Source: Lihuaxuella thermophila (GTDB lineage: Bacteria; Bacillota; Bacilli; Thermoactinomycetales; Thermoactinomycetaceae). From it: a DNA stretch of 64,000 nt. Location: NCBI RefSeq assembly GCF_900110165.1, contig NZ_FOCQ01000004.1, positions 205,527 through 269,526 on the forward strand, in the 5' to 3' direction. The position numbers and the translations under genes were made by a program. The notes under the pieces are model-generated. The model saw only the letters and a program-made list of their open reading frames with translations, was not told the DNA's origin and made no database searches. This document shows positions 26,618 through 35,931 of this stretch, one piece after another. Position 1 is the stretch's first letter, and each line of letters starts with the position of its first letter.

Positions 26618-27013
26618 ATGAATCTTTTTGTATACGGAACACTTCGGCGGGGAATGAGCAACGCGGGTTACTTAAGAGATGCGAAACTCATCGCGGCAAA
26701 AGCATGGACAGAGGGAAAGCTGTATGATACCCGACGTGGGTATCCCGGTTTGGTTCCGGGGCAAGGGACCGTGTATGGAGAGATTTACCGCATTCACCGT
26801 ATGCAGATCAAACAGGTGGATGATTTGGAAGATTATTACGGACCCGGCCACCCGCAAAACATGTATGAGCGAAAACTGAAAAGGGTTGCGACCGATCATG
26901 GTTTTGTCTGGGCCTATCTCTATTATTATTGCGACCAGGAAAAACTGATGAAGACCGGGATCTGGATTCCCGGCGGAGATTGGTGCAGCTATGCGGGCAA
27001 AAAGAAAGGCTGA
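26618..27013 (+). CDS. Gamma-glutamylcyclotransferase-like protein (YtfP/GGCT family)
   Basis: 131 residues of a small beta-barrel cyclotransferase. It opens NLFVYGTLRRGMSN, the substrate-loop motif YGTL of the family, and has LYDTRRGYPGLVPG, VYGEIYRI and YGPGHPQNMYERKLKRV, where the family keeps a catalytic glutamate. Members turn gamma-glutamyl-amines into 5-oxoproline and the free amine; bacterial substrates are largely unknown. Start ATG 26618 follows GGGAGAGTGTATC; a longer frame upstream has no ribosome site. It stands alone between speE (divergent) and the MarR gene. Confidence 0.85.
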   Translation: MNLFVYGTLRRGMSNAGYLRDAKLIAAKAWTEGKLYDTRRGYPGLVPGQGTVYGEIYRIHRMQIKQVDDLEDYYGPGHPQNMYERKLKRVATDHGFVWAYLYYYCDQEKLMKTGIWIPGGDWCSYAGKKKG

Positions 27014-27167
27014 CTTAACAAAACTTGAAGGGTTTTATCATCATTTGTAGAAAAATGGTTCATGCATTCATCAAAACCGAAAATGCGGGGCATATTTGTC
27101 ATGGGTACTTTTTTCTTATATACTTTTTTTAACAAGCCTTTTCATTTTCGGATTAAAGGGGAGTTTT

Positions 27168-27620
27168 ATGGATACTAAGCACCAACCATTGTCACCCGAA
27201 ACTGTTAGCGATATTGAGCGGTTGCTTAGGGAAATCAGTGTAATTGTGAAAAGAAAAGGGAGAGAAATCTTAAACAATTTCCCGATCACCCCTCCGCAAT
27301 TTACCGCTTTGGTCTGGTTGAATGATGAAGGAGACATGACGATCGGAGAGCTGAGTCAAAAGATGTATTTGGCGTGCAGCACAATGACGGACTTGATCGA
27401 TCGCATGGAGAAAAACGGAGTTGTAGAACGCGTCCGAGATGATCGTGACCGGCGTGTGGTGCGGATTCACCTCCTGGAAAAAGGCGCTCAAATCATCAAA
27501 GAAGTGATGGAGGCACGCCGGCAGTATCTGGCTGAAATCTTATCGCACTTATCGGATGATGAAGCTTTGCAGATCAAAGAGCATTTATCCATTTTATATG
27601 AAGAGATGAAGAAATCATGA
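27168..27620 (+). CDS. MarR family transcriptional regulator (YsmB-like)
   Basis: 150 residues with a winged helix-turn-helix at ~45-105: ITPPQFTALVWLNDEGDMTI, then ELSQKMYLACSTMTDLIDRMEKNG and the wing VERVRDDRDRRVVRIHLLEKG. In B. subtilis a MarR-type gene, ysmB, lies at the same place before racE and gerM, so this is probably its counterpart. Such dimers bind palindromic DNA and release it on ligand binding or oxidation. The target genes are not known; self-control is likely. Start ATG 27168 after AAAGGGGAG. A strong terminator follows, so it is not in one unit with murI. Confidence 0.88.
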   Translation: MDTKHQPLSPETVSDIERLLREISVIVKRKGREILNNFPITPPQFTALVWLNDEGDMTIGELSQKMYLACSTMTDLIDRMEKNGVVERVRDDRDRRVVRIHLLEKGAQIIKEVMEARRQYLAEILSHLSDDEALQIKEHLSILYEEMKKS

Positions 27621-27627
27621 GTCTGAT

Positions 27628-27657
27628 CCCCCTTTTCATCAAAGGGGGTTTGGTTTT
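27628..27657 (+). terminator. Rho-independent terminator of the MarR gene
   Basis: CCCCCTTT and AAAGGGGG pair around a 5-nt loop; TTTGGTTTT follows. Confidence 0.85.
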
Positions 27658-27765
27658 GTCATCCGCTGTTCCGAATGAAAATTATCATACATAAATTGCT
27701 ATATATTGAGATAAAAAAGATGGACCCGTCTGTGTCGGTCCGGAAGAATGGAGAGAAAGTTGCAC

Positions 27766-28593
27766 ATGACGTACCCGGCGAGTGAATACGCGATTGGCAT
27801 TTTGGATTCAGGAGTCGGAGGATTGACGGTTGCCAAAGAAGTGATGCGGCAGCTGCCCAGAGAAACCATTTATTATTTTGGCGATACCAAGCGTTGCCCG
27901 TATGGGCCCCGTTCCGAAAAAGAAGTACGCCAATTTACTTTTGAGATCGTGAATTTTCTACTGCAATTTCCGCTGAAAGCCATCTTGATCGCATGCAATA
28001 CCGCGACTGCCGCCGCGCTGAATGCCGTGAAGGAAAGGGTGGGCATCCCGGTGCTGGGTGTGATCGAACCAGGGGCCAGAGCAGCCATTAAAGCTTCCAG
28101 GCAAAATCGCATCGGCGTGATTGGAACACAGGGAACCATCCAGAGCAAAGCTTACGAAAAAGCGCTCCAGCGGATTCACCCGGATATCACCGTGTACAGT
28201 TTGGCCTGTCCGGCATTTGTTCCTCTTGTGGAAAGCGGTTATCGCCATACTCGCGTCGCGGAGGAAGTGGTGGCGGAAACGCTAAAACCATTTCAAGCGG
28301 TACAGTTGGATACCCTGATCCTCGGTTGTACCCACTATCCGCTTCTCTACGAACCGATCGCCAAAGTGATGGGCAAAGAAGTGGCCATCATCAGTTCTGC
28401 GGAAGAGACGGCTGTTGAACTTTCTACTATATTGCAGCACAAAAATCTATTATCCGGCAAAGAGAAGACGGCCCATTGTTTTTTCACAACGGGTGAGGCA
28501 GATTCCTTCGCCCGTATTGCCGAAGATTGGCTGGGTCGCCCCGTTCGCGTGGAAACGGTGGAACTCACGCCGGTGGAAAAGTTGACCGGATGA
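27766..28593 (+). CDS. murI: Glutamate racemase
   Basis: 275 residues; makes D-glutamate for the wall peptide. IGILDSGVGGLTVAKEVMRQL opens the first domain. The two catalytic cysteines lie in ILIACNTATAAALN and LILGCTHYPLL, one from each side of the active site. Matches RacE of B. subtilis in length and location (ysmB-racE-gerM order). Start: GGAGAG lies ~10 nt before ATG 27766; an in-frame ATG at 27748 would add six residues (MERKLH) but overlaps that site, so the shorter form is preferred. Confidence 0.95.
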   Translation: MTYPASEYAIGILDSGVGGLTVAKEVMRQLPRETIYYFGDTKRCPYGPRSEKEVRQFTFEIVNFLLQFPLKAILIACNTATAAALNAVKERVGIPVLGVIEPGARAAIKASRQNRIGVIGTQGTIQSKAYEKALQRIHPDITVYSLACPAFVPLVESGYRHTRVAEEVVAETLKPFQAVQLDTLILGCTHYPLLYEPIAKVMGKEVAIISSAEETAVELSTILQHKNLLSGKEKTAHCFFTTGEADSFARIAEDWLGRPVRVETVELTPVEKLTG

Positions 28594-28676
28594 GAAAGTT
28601 TTTTCAATTTTAGTGCTAAATCCCCCCGGGGCTCGTATACATGATACTAAATGACCTTGTCCTGGGAGGGAAAAGT

Positions 28677-29735
28677 ATGAACATGATTCGCGCCTCACTT
28701 GCCCTGATCATGATTCCCTTGACTTTAACGGGGTGCCTGTTTGGTCCTGAACAGAAAACTTCCACCCCAATTGATCCGCCTCCGGCCAATGCCCTGAAAC
28801 AAAATGCCCATCCTGTCCAAGCCGGACAAAAAACAGAGATGAAAACGGCAAAAGATAAGAAAAAGTTGAGCGGGGTGGAGTTATATTTCCTGATGGATAC
28901 CGGTTATGTCGTTCCCTATGCCCTCCAGATTCCGAGTGTGCAGGGGATTGCCAAAGAAGCGATGAAATTCATGGTCAAGGGCGGCCCGGGTGAAGCGATG
29001 CTTCCCAAAGGATTTTCACCCATCCTGCCAAAGGGTACACAGATTAAAGGTTTGAGCATTCAGGACGGAACGGCAACGATCGACTTCTCCAAAGAGTTCC
29101 TGAACTATGAACCTGAGCTGGAAGAAAAAATATTGAGCGCCATCACCTGGACCCTGACCGGTTTCCACAATGTAAAAGAAGTAAATATTTGGGTGGACGG
29201 GCGTCCGCTGGCAGTGATGCCGAAAGGGAAAACACCCGCCCAAGGTTTGACCAGAAAAAGGGGAATCAATGTAGAGATCTCGGAAGGGGTCAATGTAAGC
29301 CAAAGTATGCCGGTAACCTTGTATTTCCTGGGGCAGACCGCGGATAATTCCATCTATTACGTCCCCGTGACCAGAATGGTGAACCGCAGCAACAACGTGG
29401 GAGAAGTATCCCTGAAAGAGCTGATCAAAGGGCCGATGTATCATTCCAACCTGAGCGGAGCATTGGATACTTCAACCGAAGTAAACCGTGTCCAGGTAAA
29501 AGGTGATACGGTGCTGGTAGACTTTGGGGAGCAACTGCTTCAGTACAATGATCAACAATCCGCTTCCAAAGATGCCATGAATACCATTGTCTTATCGCTC
29601 ACGGAAAATACTTCGGCCAAAAAAGTAAAAATCACGGTCAATGGAAAGCAAAGCTTTCGTGCTTCAGGGCAAAAAGGAGAGCATTTTGCACAACCGGTGA
29701 CCCGTCCGGAAATGATCAATTCCAACGGGCTTTAA
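28677..29735 (+). CDS. gerM: GerM-like spore/germination lipoprotein
   Basis: 352 residues. Lipoprotein signal: MNMIRASLALIMIPLTLTGC, with the lipid-carrying cysteine in LTGC at about residue 20. Two GerMN domains follow: one near 60-190 (VELYFLMDTGYVVPY, TQIKGLSIQDGTATIDFSKEF) and one near 215-345 (VTLYFLGQTADNSIYYVP, DTVLVDFGEQLLQY). In B. subtilis GerM is needed in engulfment and germination and acts outside the membrane, where it helps the SpoIIIA-SpoIIQ channel. The order murI-gerM-rph is conserved. ATG 28677 after CTGGGAGGG. An acidic/proline linker separates lipid anchor and first domain. Confidence 0.93.
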   Translation: MNMIRASLALIMIPLTLTGCLFGPEQKTSTPIDPPPANALKQNAHPVQAGQKTEMKTAKDKKKLSGVELYFLMDTGYVVPYALQIPSVQGIAKEAMKFMVKGGPGEAMLPKGFSPILPKGTQIKGLSIQDGTATIDFSKEFLNYEPELEEKILSAITWTLTGFHNVKEVNIWVDGRPLAVMPKGKTPAQGLTRKRGINVEISEGVNVSQSMPVTLYFLGQTADNSIYYVPVTRMVNRSNNVGEVSLKELIKGPMYHSNLSGALDTSTEVNRVQVKGDTVLVDFGEQLLQYNDQQSASKDAMNTIVLSLTENTSAKKVKITVNGKQSFRASGQKGEHFAQPVTRPEMINSNGL

Positions 29736-29852
29736 CGGGATCATTCTATTGACAATGGGATGATTGCAAAGTCATCCTTTTTTCTTTTCTTATTCGGAAT
29801 TTTGACTTGGGGTATGATATACTTAAATGACTTGGACAGGAGGGAAACATCA

Positions 29853-30635
29853 TTGAGAATTGACGGTCGCACAAACGATCAAATGAGAAAAGTTGACATA
29901 GTACGCAATTATATCAAAACGGCTGAAGGATCGGTTTACATAACTGTTGGCGATACGCGCGTGATTTGCACGGCGACTGTGGAAGACCGGGTTCCTCCTT
30001 TTCTGCGGAATACGGGAAAAGGATGGATTACCGCTGAATATTCCATGCTGCCCCGGGCAACGCTTACCCGGACACCGCGGGAAGCCAGCAAAGGAAAATT
30101 AAGCGGGAGAACGATGGAGATTCAACGTCTGATCGGCCGGGCTCTCCGCTCTGTCGTCGATTTGAAGGAATTGGGGGAGCGAACCTTATGGCTGGATTGC
30201 GATGTGATTCAGGCAGACGGGGGAACGAGAACTGCTTCGATTACAGGGGCATTTGTGGCCATGGTCGACGCTTTGGTACCCATGGTCAAAAACGGAACTC
30301 TCCCGACTCTTCCGGTCAAAGATTTCCTCGCTGCCACGAGCGTGGGGATCGTGGGGGAAAATGCGTGTCTGGATTTATGTTATGAGGAAGACTCGACGGC
30401 GATCGTCGATATGAATATCGTGATGACCGGTTCCGGCAAGTATGTGGAGATTCAGGGAACCGGAGAAGAATCTCCATTCACGACAGATCAATTCAATGAG
30501 CTGTTATTCCTTGCAAAAAAGGGGACAGAAGAGCTGATTCGCATGCAAAAAGAAGTTTTGGGAGAGGATGCGAAACTGGTAGGTGGCATTCGGGAAACAT
30601 CGCCACTCAAGGGACAGGAATCCTTATCCGAATAA
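29853..30635 (+). CDS. rph: Ribonuclease PH
   Basis: 260 residues. RNase PH trims tRNA 3' ends by phosphorolysis in a hexamer. It starts [20 protein letters not shown] and has [20 protein letters not shown] (phosphate and tRNA contacts), [39 protein letters not shown], and [18 protein letters not shown]. The start is TTG 29853 after AGGAGGG; the longer frame from 29760 is unsupported. It sits between gerM and rdgB as in B. subtilis. Confidence 0.95.
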   Translation: MRIDGRTNDQMRKVDIVRNYIKTAEGSVYITVGDTRVICTATVEDRVPPFLRNTGKGWITAEYSMLPRATLTRTPREASKGKLSGRTMEIQRLIGRALRSVVDLKELGERTLWLDCDVIQADGGTRTASITGAFVAMVDALVPMVKNGTLPTLPVKDFLAATSVGIVGENACLDLCYEEDSTAIVDMNIVMTGSGKYVEIQGTGEESPFTTDQFNELLFLAKKGTEELIRMQKEVLGEDAKLVGGIRETSPLKGQESLSE

Positions 30636-30782
30636 AACTTTTGTGTTTAACGAGAGCGAACGGGTCGGGCTTCCAACCTGCTCGGTCTTTTCAATTTAAA
30701 CGAACAGGTTTTACGAACTTTTTTGTGCCCATGAACCCGATCATGGGCATCCCTATGTTTTTTGGTAAGGGGAGAAGCAAAC

Positions 30783-31412
30783 ATGAACGTGTGGCCTTTT
30801 CCATACATCCTCATCGCCACGAGAAATCAGAATAAATTAAAACAATTTGCGGACTTGTTTAAACGTGATCTCCATTTGGACGTTAAAGGATTGAATGATT
30901 TTGAACATTTGCCTGAGATCGTCGAAGACCAGGATACGTTTGAAGGAAATGCCCGCAAAAAAGCCGAAACCATTTGCAAAGTTCTTCAAGCACCTGTCAT
31001 ATCCGACGATTCGGGTTTGGTTGTTCCGGCGCTGGGAGGGGAACCGGGCGTTTATTCTGCCCGATATGCCGGGCCGGAAGCGGATGACGACCGCAATAAC
31101 CGGAAATTGATTGCAAAAATCCGTTCCGTTCCCAAAGAGAAACGCGAAGGAATCTATGTTTGTGTCATGGCGCTCGCGATTCCGGGAGAGGAAACACAGG
31201 TGGTCCGGGGAGAATGCAGAGGGATCGTGATCGAAGAACCGCGGGGAACGGAAGGGTTTGGTTATGATCCCATCTTTTATTTGCCGGCCGAACAGAAAAC
31301 GATGGCCGAGCTGCCAAATGAGCGAAAATATCGGATCAGTCACCGGGCAGAAGCAACGGAAAAGCTGATTGCTCTTTTAAAACGGAAATATCTGTTCACC
31401 CCACGGCCGTAA
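30783..31412 (+). CDS. rdgB: XTP/dITP diphosphatase (RdgB/HAM1 family)
   Basis: 209 residues. Hydrolyses dITP, XTP and related noncanonical triphosphates to monophosphates, which keeps them out of DNA. ILIATRNQNKLKQF at the start is the nucleotide loop; DTFEGNARKKAETI and ISDDSGLVVPALGGEPGVYSARYAG carry the metal and phosphate contacts; GFGYDPIFYLP and the final SHRAEATEKL are typical. Start ATG 30783 after AAGGGGAG. It corresponds to ysnA and is 16 nt from the next gene, so they form an operon. Confidence 0.95.
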   Translation: MNVWPFPYILIATRNQNKLKQFADLFKRDLHLDVKGLNDFEHLPEIVEDQDTFEGNARKKAETICKVLQAPVISDDSGLVVPALGGEPGVYSARYAGPEADDDRNNRKLIAKIRSVPKEKREGIYVCVMALAIPGEETQVVRGECRGIVIEEPRGTEGFGYDPIFYLPAEQKTMAELPNERKYRISHRAEATEKLIALLKRKYLFTPRP

Positions 31413-31428
31413 AAGAGGTGGTTTTCAG

Positions 31429-31929
31429 ATGAAAGTGCTGATTGTCAGCGATTCCCATGGGAAGGGGAAACTGCTGGCTCAAATCGTACAGCGGGTTTCT
31501 GCCGACCACGTGATCCACTGTGGCGACTTTTGCACCGATCGGAAAGAGTTGCCGAGCGGATCCTTAACGGTAGTCAGGGGAAACTGTGATTGGGAACGCG
31601 TTCCTGAAGAACAGACATGGGAAAGTCACGGATTGCGCTTTTTTGTCGCTCACGGGCACCAATACAGGGTGAAAACGACCCCGCTCCCGATTCGTTATCG
31701 CGCTGAAGAAGCGGGAGCCCGAGTCGCCTGTTTTGGACATTCCCATTTCCCTTTCTGCGAACAATCGGGAGGCGTGTTGTTGATCAATCCGGGAAGCATC
31801 GCTTATCCCCGCGGATTCTCCGTTCCCACTTATGCGTGCCTGGAGCTGCTTGGCAAAAATGTTCGGGTAACCTATTATAAAACGGATGGACAAAAGATTC
31901 ACAAACCGGGCGGGACATTCCCTCTATAG
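31429..31929 (+). CDS. YfcE/MJ0936-type metallophosphoesterase (YsnB)
   Basis: 166 residues. A small calcineurin-fold phosphodiesterase with metal ligands in VSDSHG (D8, H10), HCGDF, VRGNCDW, FVAHGHQY and FGHSHFPF near the C-terminus. Members hydrolyse artificial phosphodiesters; the natural target is unsettled. GAGGTGGTTTTCAG precedes the ATG. It ends the racE-gerM-rph-rdgB-ysnB block that is conserved with B. subtilis. Confidence 0.9.
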   Translation: MKVLIVSDSHGKGKLLAQIVQRVSADHVIHCGDFCTDRKELPSGSLTVVRGNCDWERVPEEQTWESHGLRFFVAHGHQYRVKTTPLPIRYRAEEAGARVACFGHSHFPFCEQSGGVLLINPGSIAYPRGFSVPTYACLELLGKNVRVTYYKTDGQKIHKPGGTFPL

Positions 31930-31965
31930 GGTATGTCCGCTCCGCGAAAAAGTTAAAATTGGGTA

Positions 31966-31994
31966 TTGATATTTTTCATCAAGTGATATATAAT
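31966..31994 (+). promoter_or_regulatory. Sigma-A promoter of tRNA-Arg
   Basis: TTGATA at 31966 and TATAAT at 31989 are 17 nt apart. A transcript starting ~7 nt later would begin about 15 nt before the mature tRNA. Confidence 0.75.
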
Positions 31995-32017
31995 GTCTCT
32001 GTCGCTGTTGATACTGC

Positions 32018-32094
32018 GTCCCAGTAGCTCAGCTGGATAGAGCAGCGGCCTTCTAAGCCGTCGGTCGGGAGTTCGAATCTCTCCTGGGACGCCA
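32018..32094 (+). tRNA. tRNA-Arg (anticodon TCT)
   Basis: 77 nt with a full cloverleaf: acceptor GTCCCAG/CTGGGAC, D stem GCTC/GAGC, anticodon stem GCGGC/GCCGT around loop CTTCTAA (anticodon TCT, reads AGA/AGG), T arm CGGGAGTTCGAATCTCTCC-like, and encoded CCA after discriminator G. It has its own promoter and terminator and stands alone. The reverse strand yields the familiar false protein often called from tRNA genes. Confidence 0.97.
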
Positions 32095-32100
32095 ACATGA

Positions 32101-32138
32101 AAGGCTTCCTGTATTAAACATACAGGAAGCCTTTTTTG
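32101..32138 (+). terminator. Rho-independent terminator of tRNA-Arg
   Basis: AAGGCTTCCTGTA pairs with TACAGGAAGCCTT around a 6-nt loop and T residues follow. It is 6 nt past the tRNA. Confidence 0.92.
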
Positions 32139-32426
32139 CATGAAATCAGCGTACCGGTGCCGGATGGTAAAGGAACTTTTTTCAGCGATCGGGAATATAT
32201 AAACAAGTGGTAACCCGGTGTGGAAAAAACTTTACATTGTTTGATGACGTATATTACAATATATGAAGTTTAGTTAGATGCGGGATTCTGGATCGGTAGA
32301 CATTTGGCCTTGTACATAAGCGGTAGCAGATCATGGGCAAGCTGGCGGAATGCACAAATGAAAGAAAGCTGACTCCGGTTGGTTTTTTTTGGCTTTTTTG
32401 GTGTATTTCATACGCGATGTTGTTGA

Positions 32427-32454
32427 TTGCAAAGTAGTGACCCTGTGATATAAT
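32427..32454 (+). promoter_or_regulatory. Probable sigma-A promoter of tig
   Basis: TTGCAA and TATAAT with a 16-nt spacer, 77 nt before the tig start codon. The 290 nt between the tRNA terminator and this site hold no convincing gene; a weak T-run after a partial stem lies near 32365-32395. Confidence 0.6.
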
Positions 32455-32530
32455 AAAATGGTTGCAAAAGCACGGCATCTAACGGACTGATTATACCATA
32501 TGATTTGTCTTTGCAGGAGGTAACAGATAG

Positions 32531-33823
32531 ATGAAGGCAAGCTGGGAAAAAACAGAGAAAAACCGTGGAGTTTTAACTGTTGAAACCGATGAACAAACGG
32601 TTGCTAAAGCACTGGATCAAGCGTTCAAAAAAGTAGTGAAGAAAGTAAATGTCCCTGGTTTCCGCAAAGGTAAAGTGCCGCGCGCGATCTTTGAACGCTA
32701 TTACGGAGTGGAATCTCTTTATCAGGATGCTCTGGACATCTTGCTGCCCGAAGCTTATGAAGCCGCTGTGAAAGAAACGGGAATTGAACCGGTGGACCGT
32801 CCGGAAATTGATATCGAACAATTGGAAAAAGGCAAATCCTTGATCTTTAAAGCCACTGTTACGGTTAAACCGGAAGTGACCCTGGGAGAATACAAAGGTC
32901 TGGAAGTACCGGAAAAGGATTTCTCCGTCAGTGCGGAAGACGTAGACGCTGAACTCAAGAAAATGCAAAAACAACAAGGACAATTGGAATCTGTGGAAGA
33001 TGGTGCCGTGCAACAAGGGGATCGCGTGATCATTGACTTTGAAGGCTTTACGGACGGTAAACCGTTTGAAGGCGGCAAAGCGGAGAAATACACTTTGGAA
33101 GTTGGCTCCGGAACCTTCATTCCCGGCTTCGAAGACCAGTTGATCGGCATGACTCCGGGGCAGGAAAAAGATGTGGAAGTCACCTTCCCGGAAGAGTACC
33201 ATGCGGAAGAACTGGCGGGAAAACCGGCTGTTTTCAAAGTGAAACTGCATGAAATCAAGCGTCTCAATCTGCCCGAGCTGGACGATGAATTTGCCCAGGA
33301 TGTGAGCGAATTTGATACGCTTGATGAGCTGAAGGCGGATATTGAGAAAAAATTGCAAGAAAAAGCGAATAAAGAAAAAGAGAGCTACGTACGCAACCAG
33401 TTGGTGGAAATGGCTGCCGACAATGCGGAAGTCGACATCCCTGAAGTGATGGTCGACCACGAAGTGGAACATATGCTGCGCCAGTTTGAGCAACAATTGG
33501 CTTACCAAGGCCTCAATCTTGATCTCTATGCCCAGTTCACCGGTCAGGACGTAGACGCGCTGAAAGACCAATTCAAAGCAGATGCTGAGAAGAAAGTCCG
33601 TGCAAACCTCGTTTTGGAAGCCATCGCCAAAGCGGAAAATGTAGAGGTAACGGAAGAAGAGATCGAACAGGAGATCAAACAGATGGCCGAACAAATGAAC
33701 CGTGAACCCGGAGAAGTTCGCCGTCTGTTGGAAGCCCAGGGTGCACTTGAATCTGTGAAAGAACAACTGCTCGTTAAGAAAACGATTGATCTACTTGTAT
33801 TGAGCAGCAAAAATGCGGCATAA
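32531..33823 (+). CDS. tig: Trigger factor
   Basis: 430 residues, the usual length. Ribosome-bound chaperone and peptidyl-prolyl isomerase that meets nascent chains. The N-terminal ribosome-binding domain (1-~145) has the signature [17 protein letters not shown]. The FKBP-type isomerase domain (~150-240) has [17 protein letters not shown] and [12 protein letters not shown]. The helical chaperone domain (~250-430) is rich in E, K and Q. AGGAGGTAACAG precedes the ATG. A terminator follows. It opens the proteostasis block. Confidence 0.97.
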   Translation: MKASWEKTEKNRGVLTVETDEQTVAKALDQAFKKVVKKVNVPGFRKGKVPRAIFERYYGVESLYQDALDILLPEAYEAAVKETGIEPVDRPEIDIEQLEKGKSLIFKATVTVKPEVTLGEYKGLEVPEKDFSVSAEDVDAELKKMQKQQGQLESVEDGAVQQGDRVIIDFEGFTDGKPFEGGKAEKYTLEVGSGTFIPGFEDQLIGMTPGQEKDVEVTFPEEYHAEELAGKPAVFKVKLHEIKRLNLPELDDEFAQDVSEFDTLDELKADIEKKLQEKANKEKESYVRNQLVEMAADNAEVDIPEVMVDHEVEHMLRQFEQQLAYQGLNLDLYAQFTGQDVDALKDQFKADAEKKVRANLVLEAIAKAENVEVTEEEIEQEIKQMAEQMNREPGEVRRLLEAQGALESVKEQLLVKKTIDLLVLSSKNAA

Positions 33824-33848
33824 TGGAAATAGGGAGAGTATAAAAACG

Positions 33849-33877
33849 GGGCACGTTTTCAGACGTGCCTTGTTTTT
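33849..33877 (+). terminator. Rho-independent terminator of tig
   Basis: GGCACGT and ACGTGCC pair around TTTCAG, with TTGTTTTT after. It separates tig from clpP. Confidence 0.85.
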
Positions 33878-33910
33878 AAAATTTGCCAACTCCGAAACGA
33901 GGTGTTACAC

Positions 33911-34507
33911 ATGCCTTTAGTGCCAATGGTTGTGGAGCAGTCAAACCGTGGAGAACGGGCTTATGACATATACTCCCGACTATTGAAAGATCGGATTATT
34001 TTTATCGGCAGTCCGATCGATGACACGATAGCGAATCTAGTCGTGGCTCAACTTCTCTTTCTAGATGCGGAAGATCCAGAGAAAGACATTCACATGTACA
34101 TAAATTCTCCCGGTGGATCTGTGACAGCGGGGATGGCCATTTATGACACCATGCAATTCGTCAAAGCGGATGTCTCCACGATCTGCGTGGGGTTGGCGGC
34201 CAGTATGGGTGCTGTTCTTCTGGCAGCAGGAAAAAAAGGCAAACGCTATGCCCTTCCGAACAGTGAAGTCATGATCCACCAACCGCTTGGCGGGGCCAGG
34301 GGCCAAGCCACAGACATAAAAATCCATACCGACTGGATCCTGCGGACGAAAGATCAACTCAACAAGATTTTGGCGGAGCGGACCGGGCAACCGGTTGAAA
34401 AGATCGCCCGCGACACAGATCGCGACTTTTTCATGGGTGCTCAGGAAGCCAAGGAATACGGCTTGATCGATGAGGTTATCACCCGCACTGACAATAGAAA
34501 GGGGTGA
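33911..34507 (+). CDS. clpP: ATP-dependent Clp protease proteolytic subunit
   Basis: 198 residues. The mature barrel protease: catalytic S98 in [16 protein letters not shown]123 in MIHQPLGG and D172 in RDTDRDFF match the positions in B. subtilis ClpP. The [18 protein letters not shown] segment forms the substrate groove. The usual 'GMAASMGAFL' is [10 protein letters not shown] here, a mild variation. ATG 33911 lies 7 nt after GAGGTG; an in-frame GTG nine bases earlier overlaps the site. The clpX start is 5 nt after the stop. In B. subtilis clpP lies elsewhere, but the clpP-clpX pairing is common in other bacteria. Confidence 0.97.
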   Translation: MPLVPMVVEQSNRGERAYDIYSRLLKDRIIFIGSPIDDTIANLVVAQLLFLDAEDPEKDIHMYINSPGGSVTAGMAIYDTMQFVKADVSTICVGLAASMGAVLLAAGKKGKRYALPNSEVMIHQPLGGARGQATDIKIHTDWILRTKDQLNKILAERTGQPVEKIARDTDRDFFMGAQEAKEYGLIDEVITRTDNRKG

Positions 34508-34512
34508 TTCAA

Positions 34513-35778
34513 ATGTTCAAATTCAACGAGGAAAAAGGACAACTCAAATGCTCTTTTTGTGGCAAATCCCAAGACCAAGTCCGAAAATTGGTAGCTGGTC
34601 CTGGTGTATATATCTGTGATGAGTGCATCGAATTGTGCAACGAGATCGTCGAGGAAGAATTGGGCAATGAAGAGGAGATCGATCTCAAAAACCTGCCGAA
34701 ACCTCAGGAAATCTGCGCGATTCTTGACCAGTACGTCATCGGTCAGGAACTGGCGAAGAAATCGTTGTCCGTTGCCGTTTACAACCACTATAAACGGATC
34801 AACTCGGTGCAAAAGATGGATGACGTGGAGTTGCAAAAAAGCAATATCCTGATGGTGGGGCCGACCGGGAGCGGTAAAACCCTGCTCGCCCAAACGTTGG
34901 CCAAAATCCTCAACGTTCCGTTCGCCATTGCGGACGCCACTTCACTGACCGAAGCCGGCTATGTGGGAGAAGACGTTGAGAATATTTTGCTCAAGCTGAT
35001 CCAGGCGGCCGACTATGATGTGGAAAAAGCGGAACGGGGCATCATCTACATCGACGAGATCGATAAGGTGGCCCGCAAGTCCGAAAATCCGTCCATCACT
35101 CGCGACGTTTCCGGTGAAGGGGTTCAGCAAGCGCTGCTCAAAATTTTGGAAGGAACCGTTGCCAGTGTACCTCCGCAAGGAGGGCGCAAACATCCGCATC
35201 AGGAATTCATTCAAATCGACACCACCAATATCCTGTTTATATGCGGCGGTGCGTTTGACGGACTGGAACAGATCATCAAACGCCGAATTGGCAAAAAAGT
35301 GATCGGTTTTGGCATGGACACGCAAAATGTGACCATGAAACCAGGTGAGTACCTCAAACTGGTCCTGCCGGAAGACCTGCTCAAATTTGGGTTGATTCCC
35401 GAGTTTGTCGGACGCCTTCCGGTGATCTCGACACTGGAGCCGCTCGATGAAAAAGCATTGGTACAGATTTTGACTGAACCGAAAAATGCGCTTGTCAAAC
35501 AGTACAGCAAACTGCTGGAAATGGACAATGTCGAGCTGAAGTTCGAAAAAGATGCGCTCGAAGCGATCGCCGCTGAAGCGATCAAACGGAAGACCGGAGC
35601 ACGCGGTTTGCGTGCCATTATCGAGTCGATCATGCTGGATGTCATGTTTGAGCTGCCATCCCGTGAAGATGTCATCAAATGCACGGTAACCAAAGACACC
35701 GTGTTGCACAAAGTTCCTCCGTTGTTGACAACCCGCGAAGGACGGGTGATCAACAGCAAAAAAGAAGAGAGTGCATAA
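34513..35778 (+). CDS. clpX: ClpX, ATP-binding subunit of ClpXP
   Basis: 421 residues. Unfoldase that feeds ClpP. Four-cysteine zinc-binding domain at the start ([14 protein letters not shown], then [10 protein letters not shown]). AAA+ module with Walker A GPTGSGKT, Walker [14 protein letters not shown], the pore loop [11 protein letters not shown], and [10 protein letters not shown] with the IGF loop that docks on ClpP. The sensor 2 region [10 protein letters not shown] is near the end. ATG 34513; clpP and clpX form one operon. Confidence 0.98.
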   Translation: MFKFNEEKGQLKCSFCGKSQDQVRKLVAGPGVYICDECIELCNEIVEEELGNEEEIDLKNLPKPQEICAILDQYVIGQELAKKSLSVAVYNHYKRINSVQKMDDVELQKSNILMVGPTGSGKTLLAQTLAKILNVPFAIADATSLTEAGYVGEDVENILLKLIQAADYDVEKAERGIIYIDEIDKVARKSENPSITRDVSGEGVQQALLKILEGTVASVPPQGGRKHPHQEFIQIDTTNILFICGGAFDGLEQIIKRRIGKKVIGFGMDTQNVTMKPGEYLKLVLPEDLLKFGLIPEFVGRLPVISTLEPLDEKALVQILTEPKNALVKQYSKLLEMDNVELKFEKDALEAIAAEAIKRKTGARGLRAIIESIMLDVMFELPSREDVIKCTVTKDTVLHKVPPLLTTREGRVINSKKEESA

Positions 35779-35789
35779 CTCTCTTTGAA

Positions 35790-35817
35790 GCATCTGCCCT
35801 CCGGCGGATGCTTTTTT
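35790..35817 (+). terminator. Rho-independent terminator of clpX
   Basis: GCATCTGCC and GGCGGATGC pair around a small loop, followed by six T residues. Confidence 0.8.
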
Positions 35818-35870
35818 CATATGCCTGAAATTGTGTTAAAATAAAAGAGTTTAATGGTTGTAATGATCTG

Positions 35871-35908
35871 AAGCAGTTCTACGTAATGGATCGGTAGAGC
35901 TGCTTTTT
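35871..35908 (+). terminator. Hairpin with T-run in the femX leader
   Basis: AAGCAGTTCTAC and GTAGAGCTGCTTTTT pair around ~11 nt. It lies after the clpX terminator and 24 nt before the femX start. A weak promoter-like TTGTGT-TAAAAT stretch precedes it, so it could act as a leader terminator (attenuator) for femX rather than as a second clpX terminator. Confidence 0.55.
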
Positions 35909-35931
35909 CGATTACAGCAAGAGGTGAGCAC

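Noticed and set aside
32018..32094. tRNA-Arg as an integration site for a mobile element
   Set aside because: No integrase, no repeated tRNA 3' end and normal housekeeping genes on both sides.
31953..32141. Reverse-strand frame of 62 codons containing GEIRTPDRRLRRPLLYPAE
   Set aside because: It is the antisense of tRNA-Arg, a well-known false protein; no ribosome site, and the tRNA explains the conservation.
32573..33766. Long (397-codon) open frame antisense to tig
   Set aside because: Shadow of tig codon usage: phenylalanine-rich, no ribosome site, and tig is certain.
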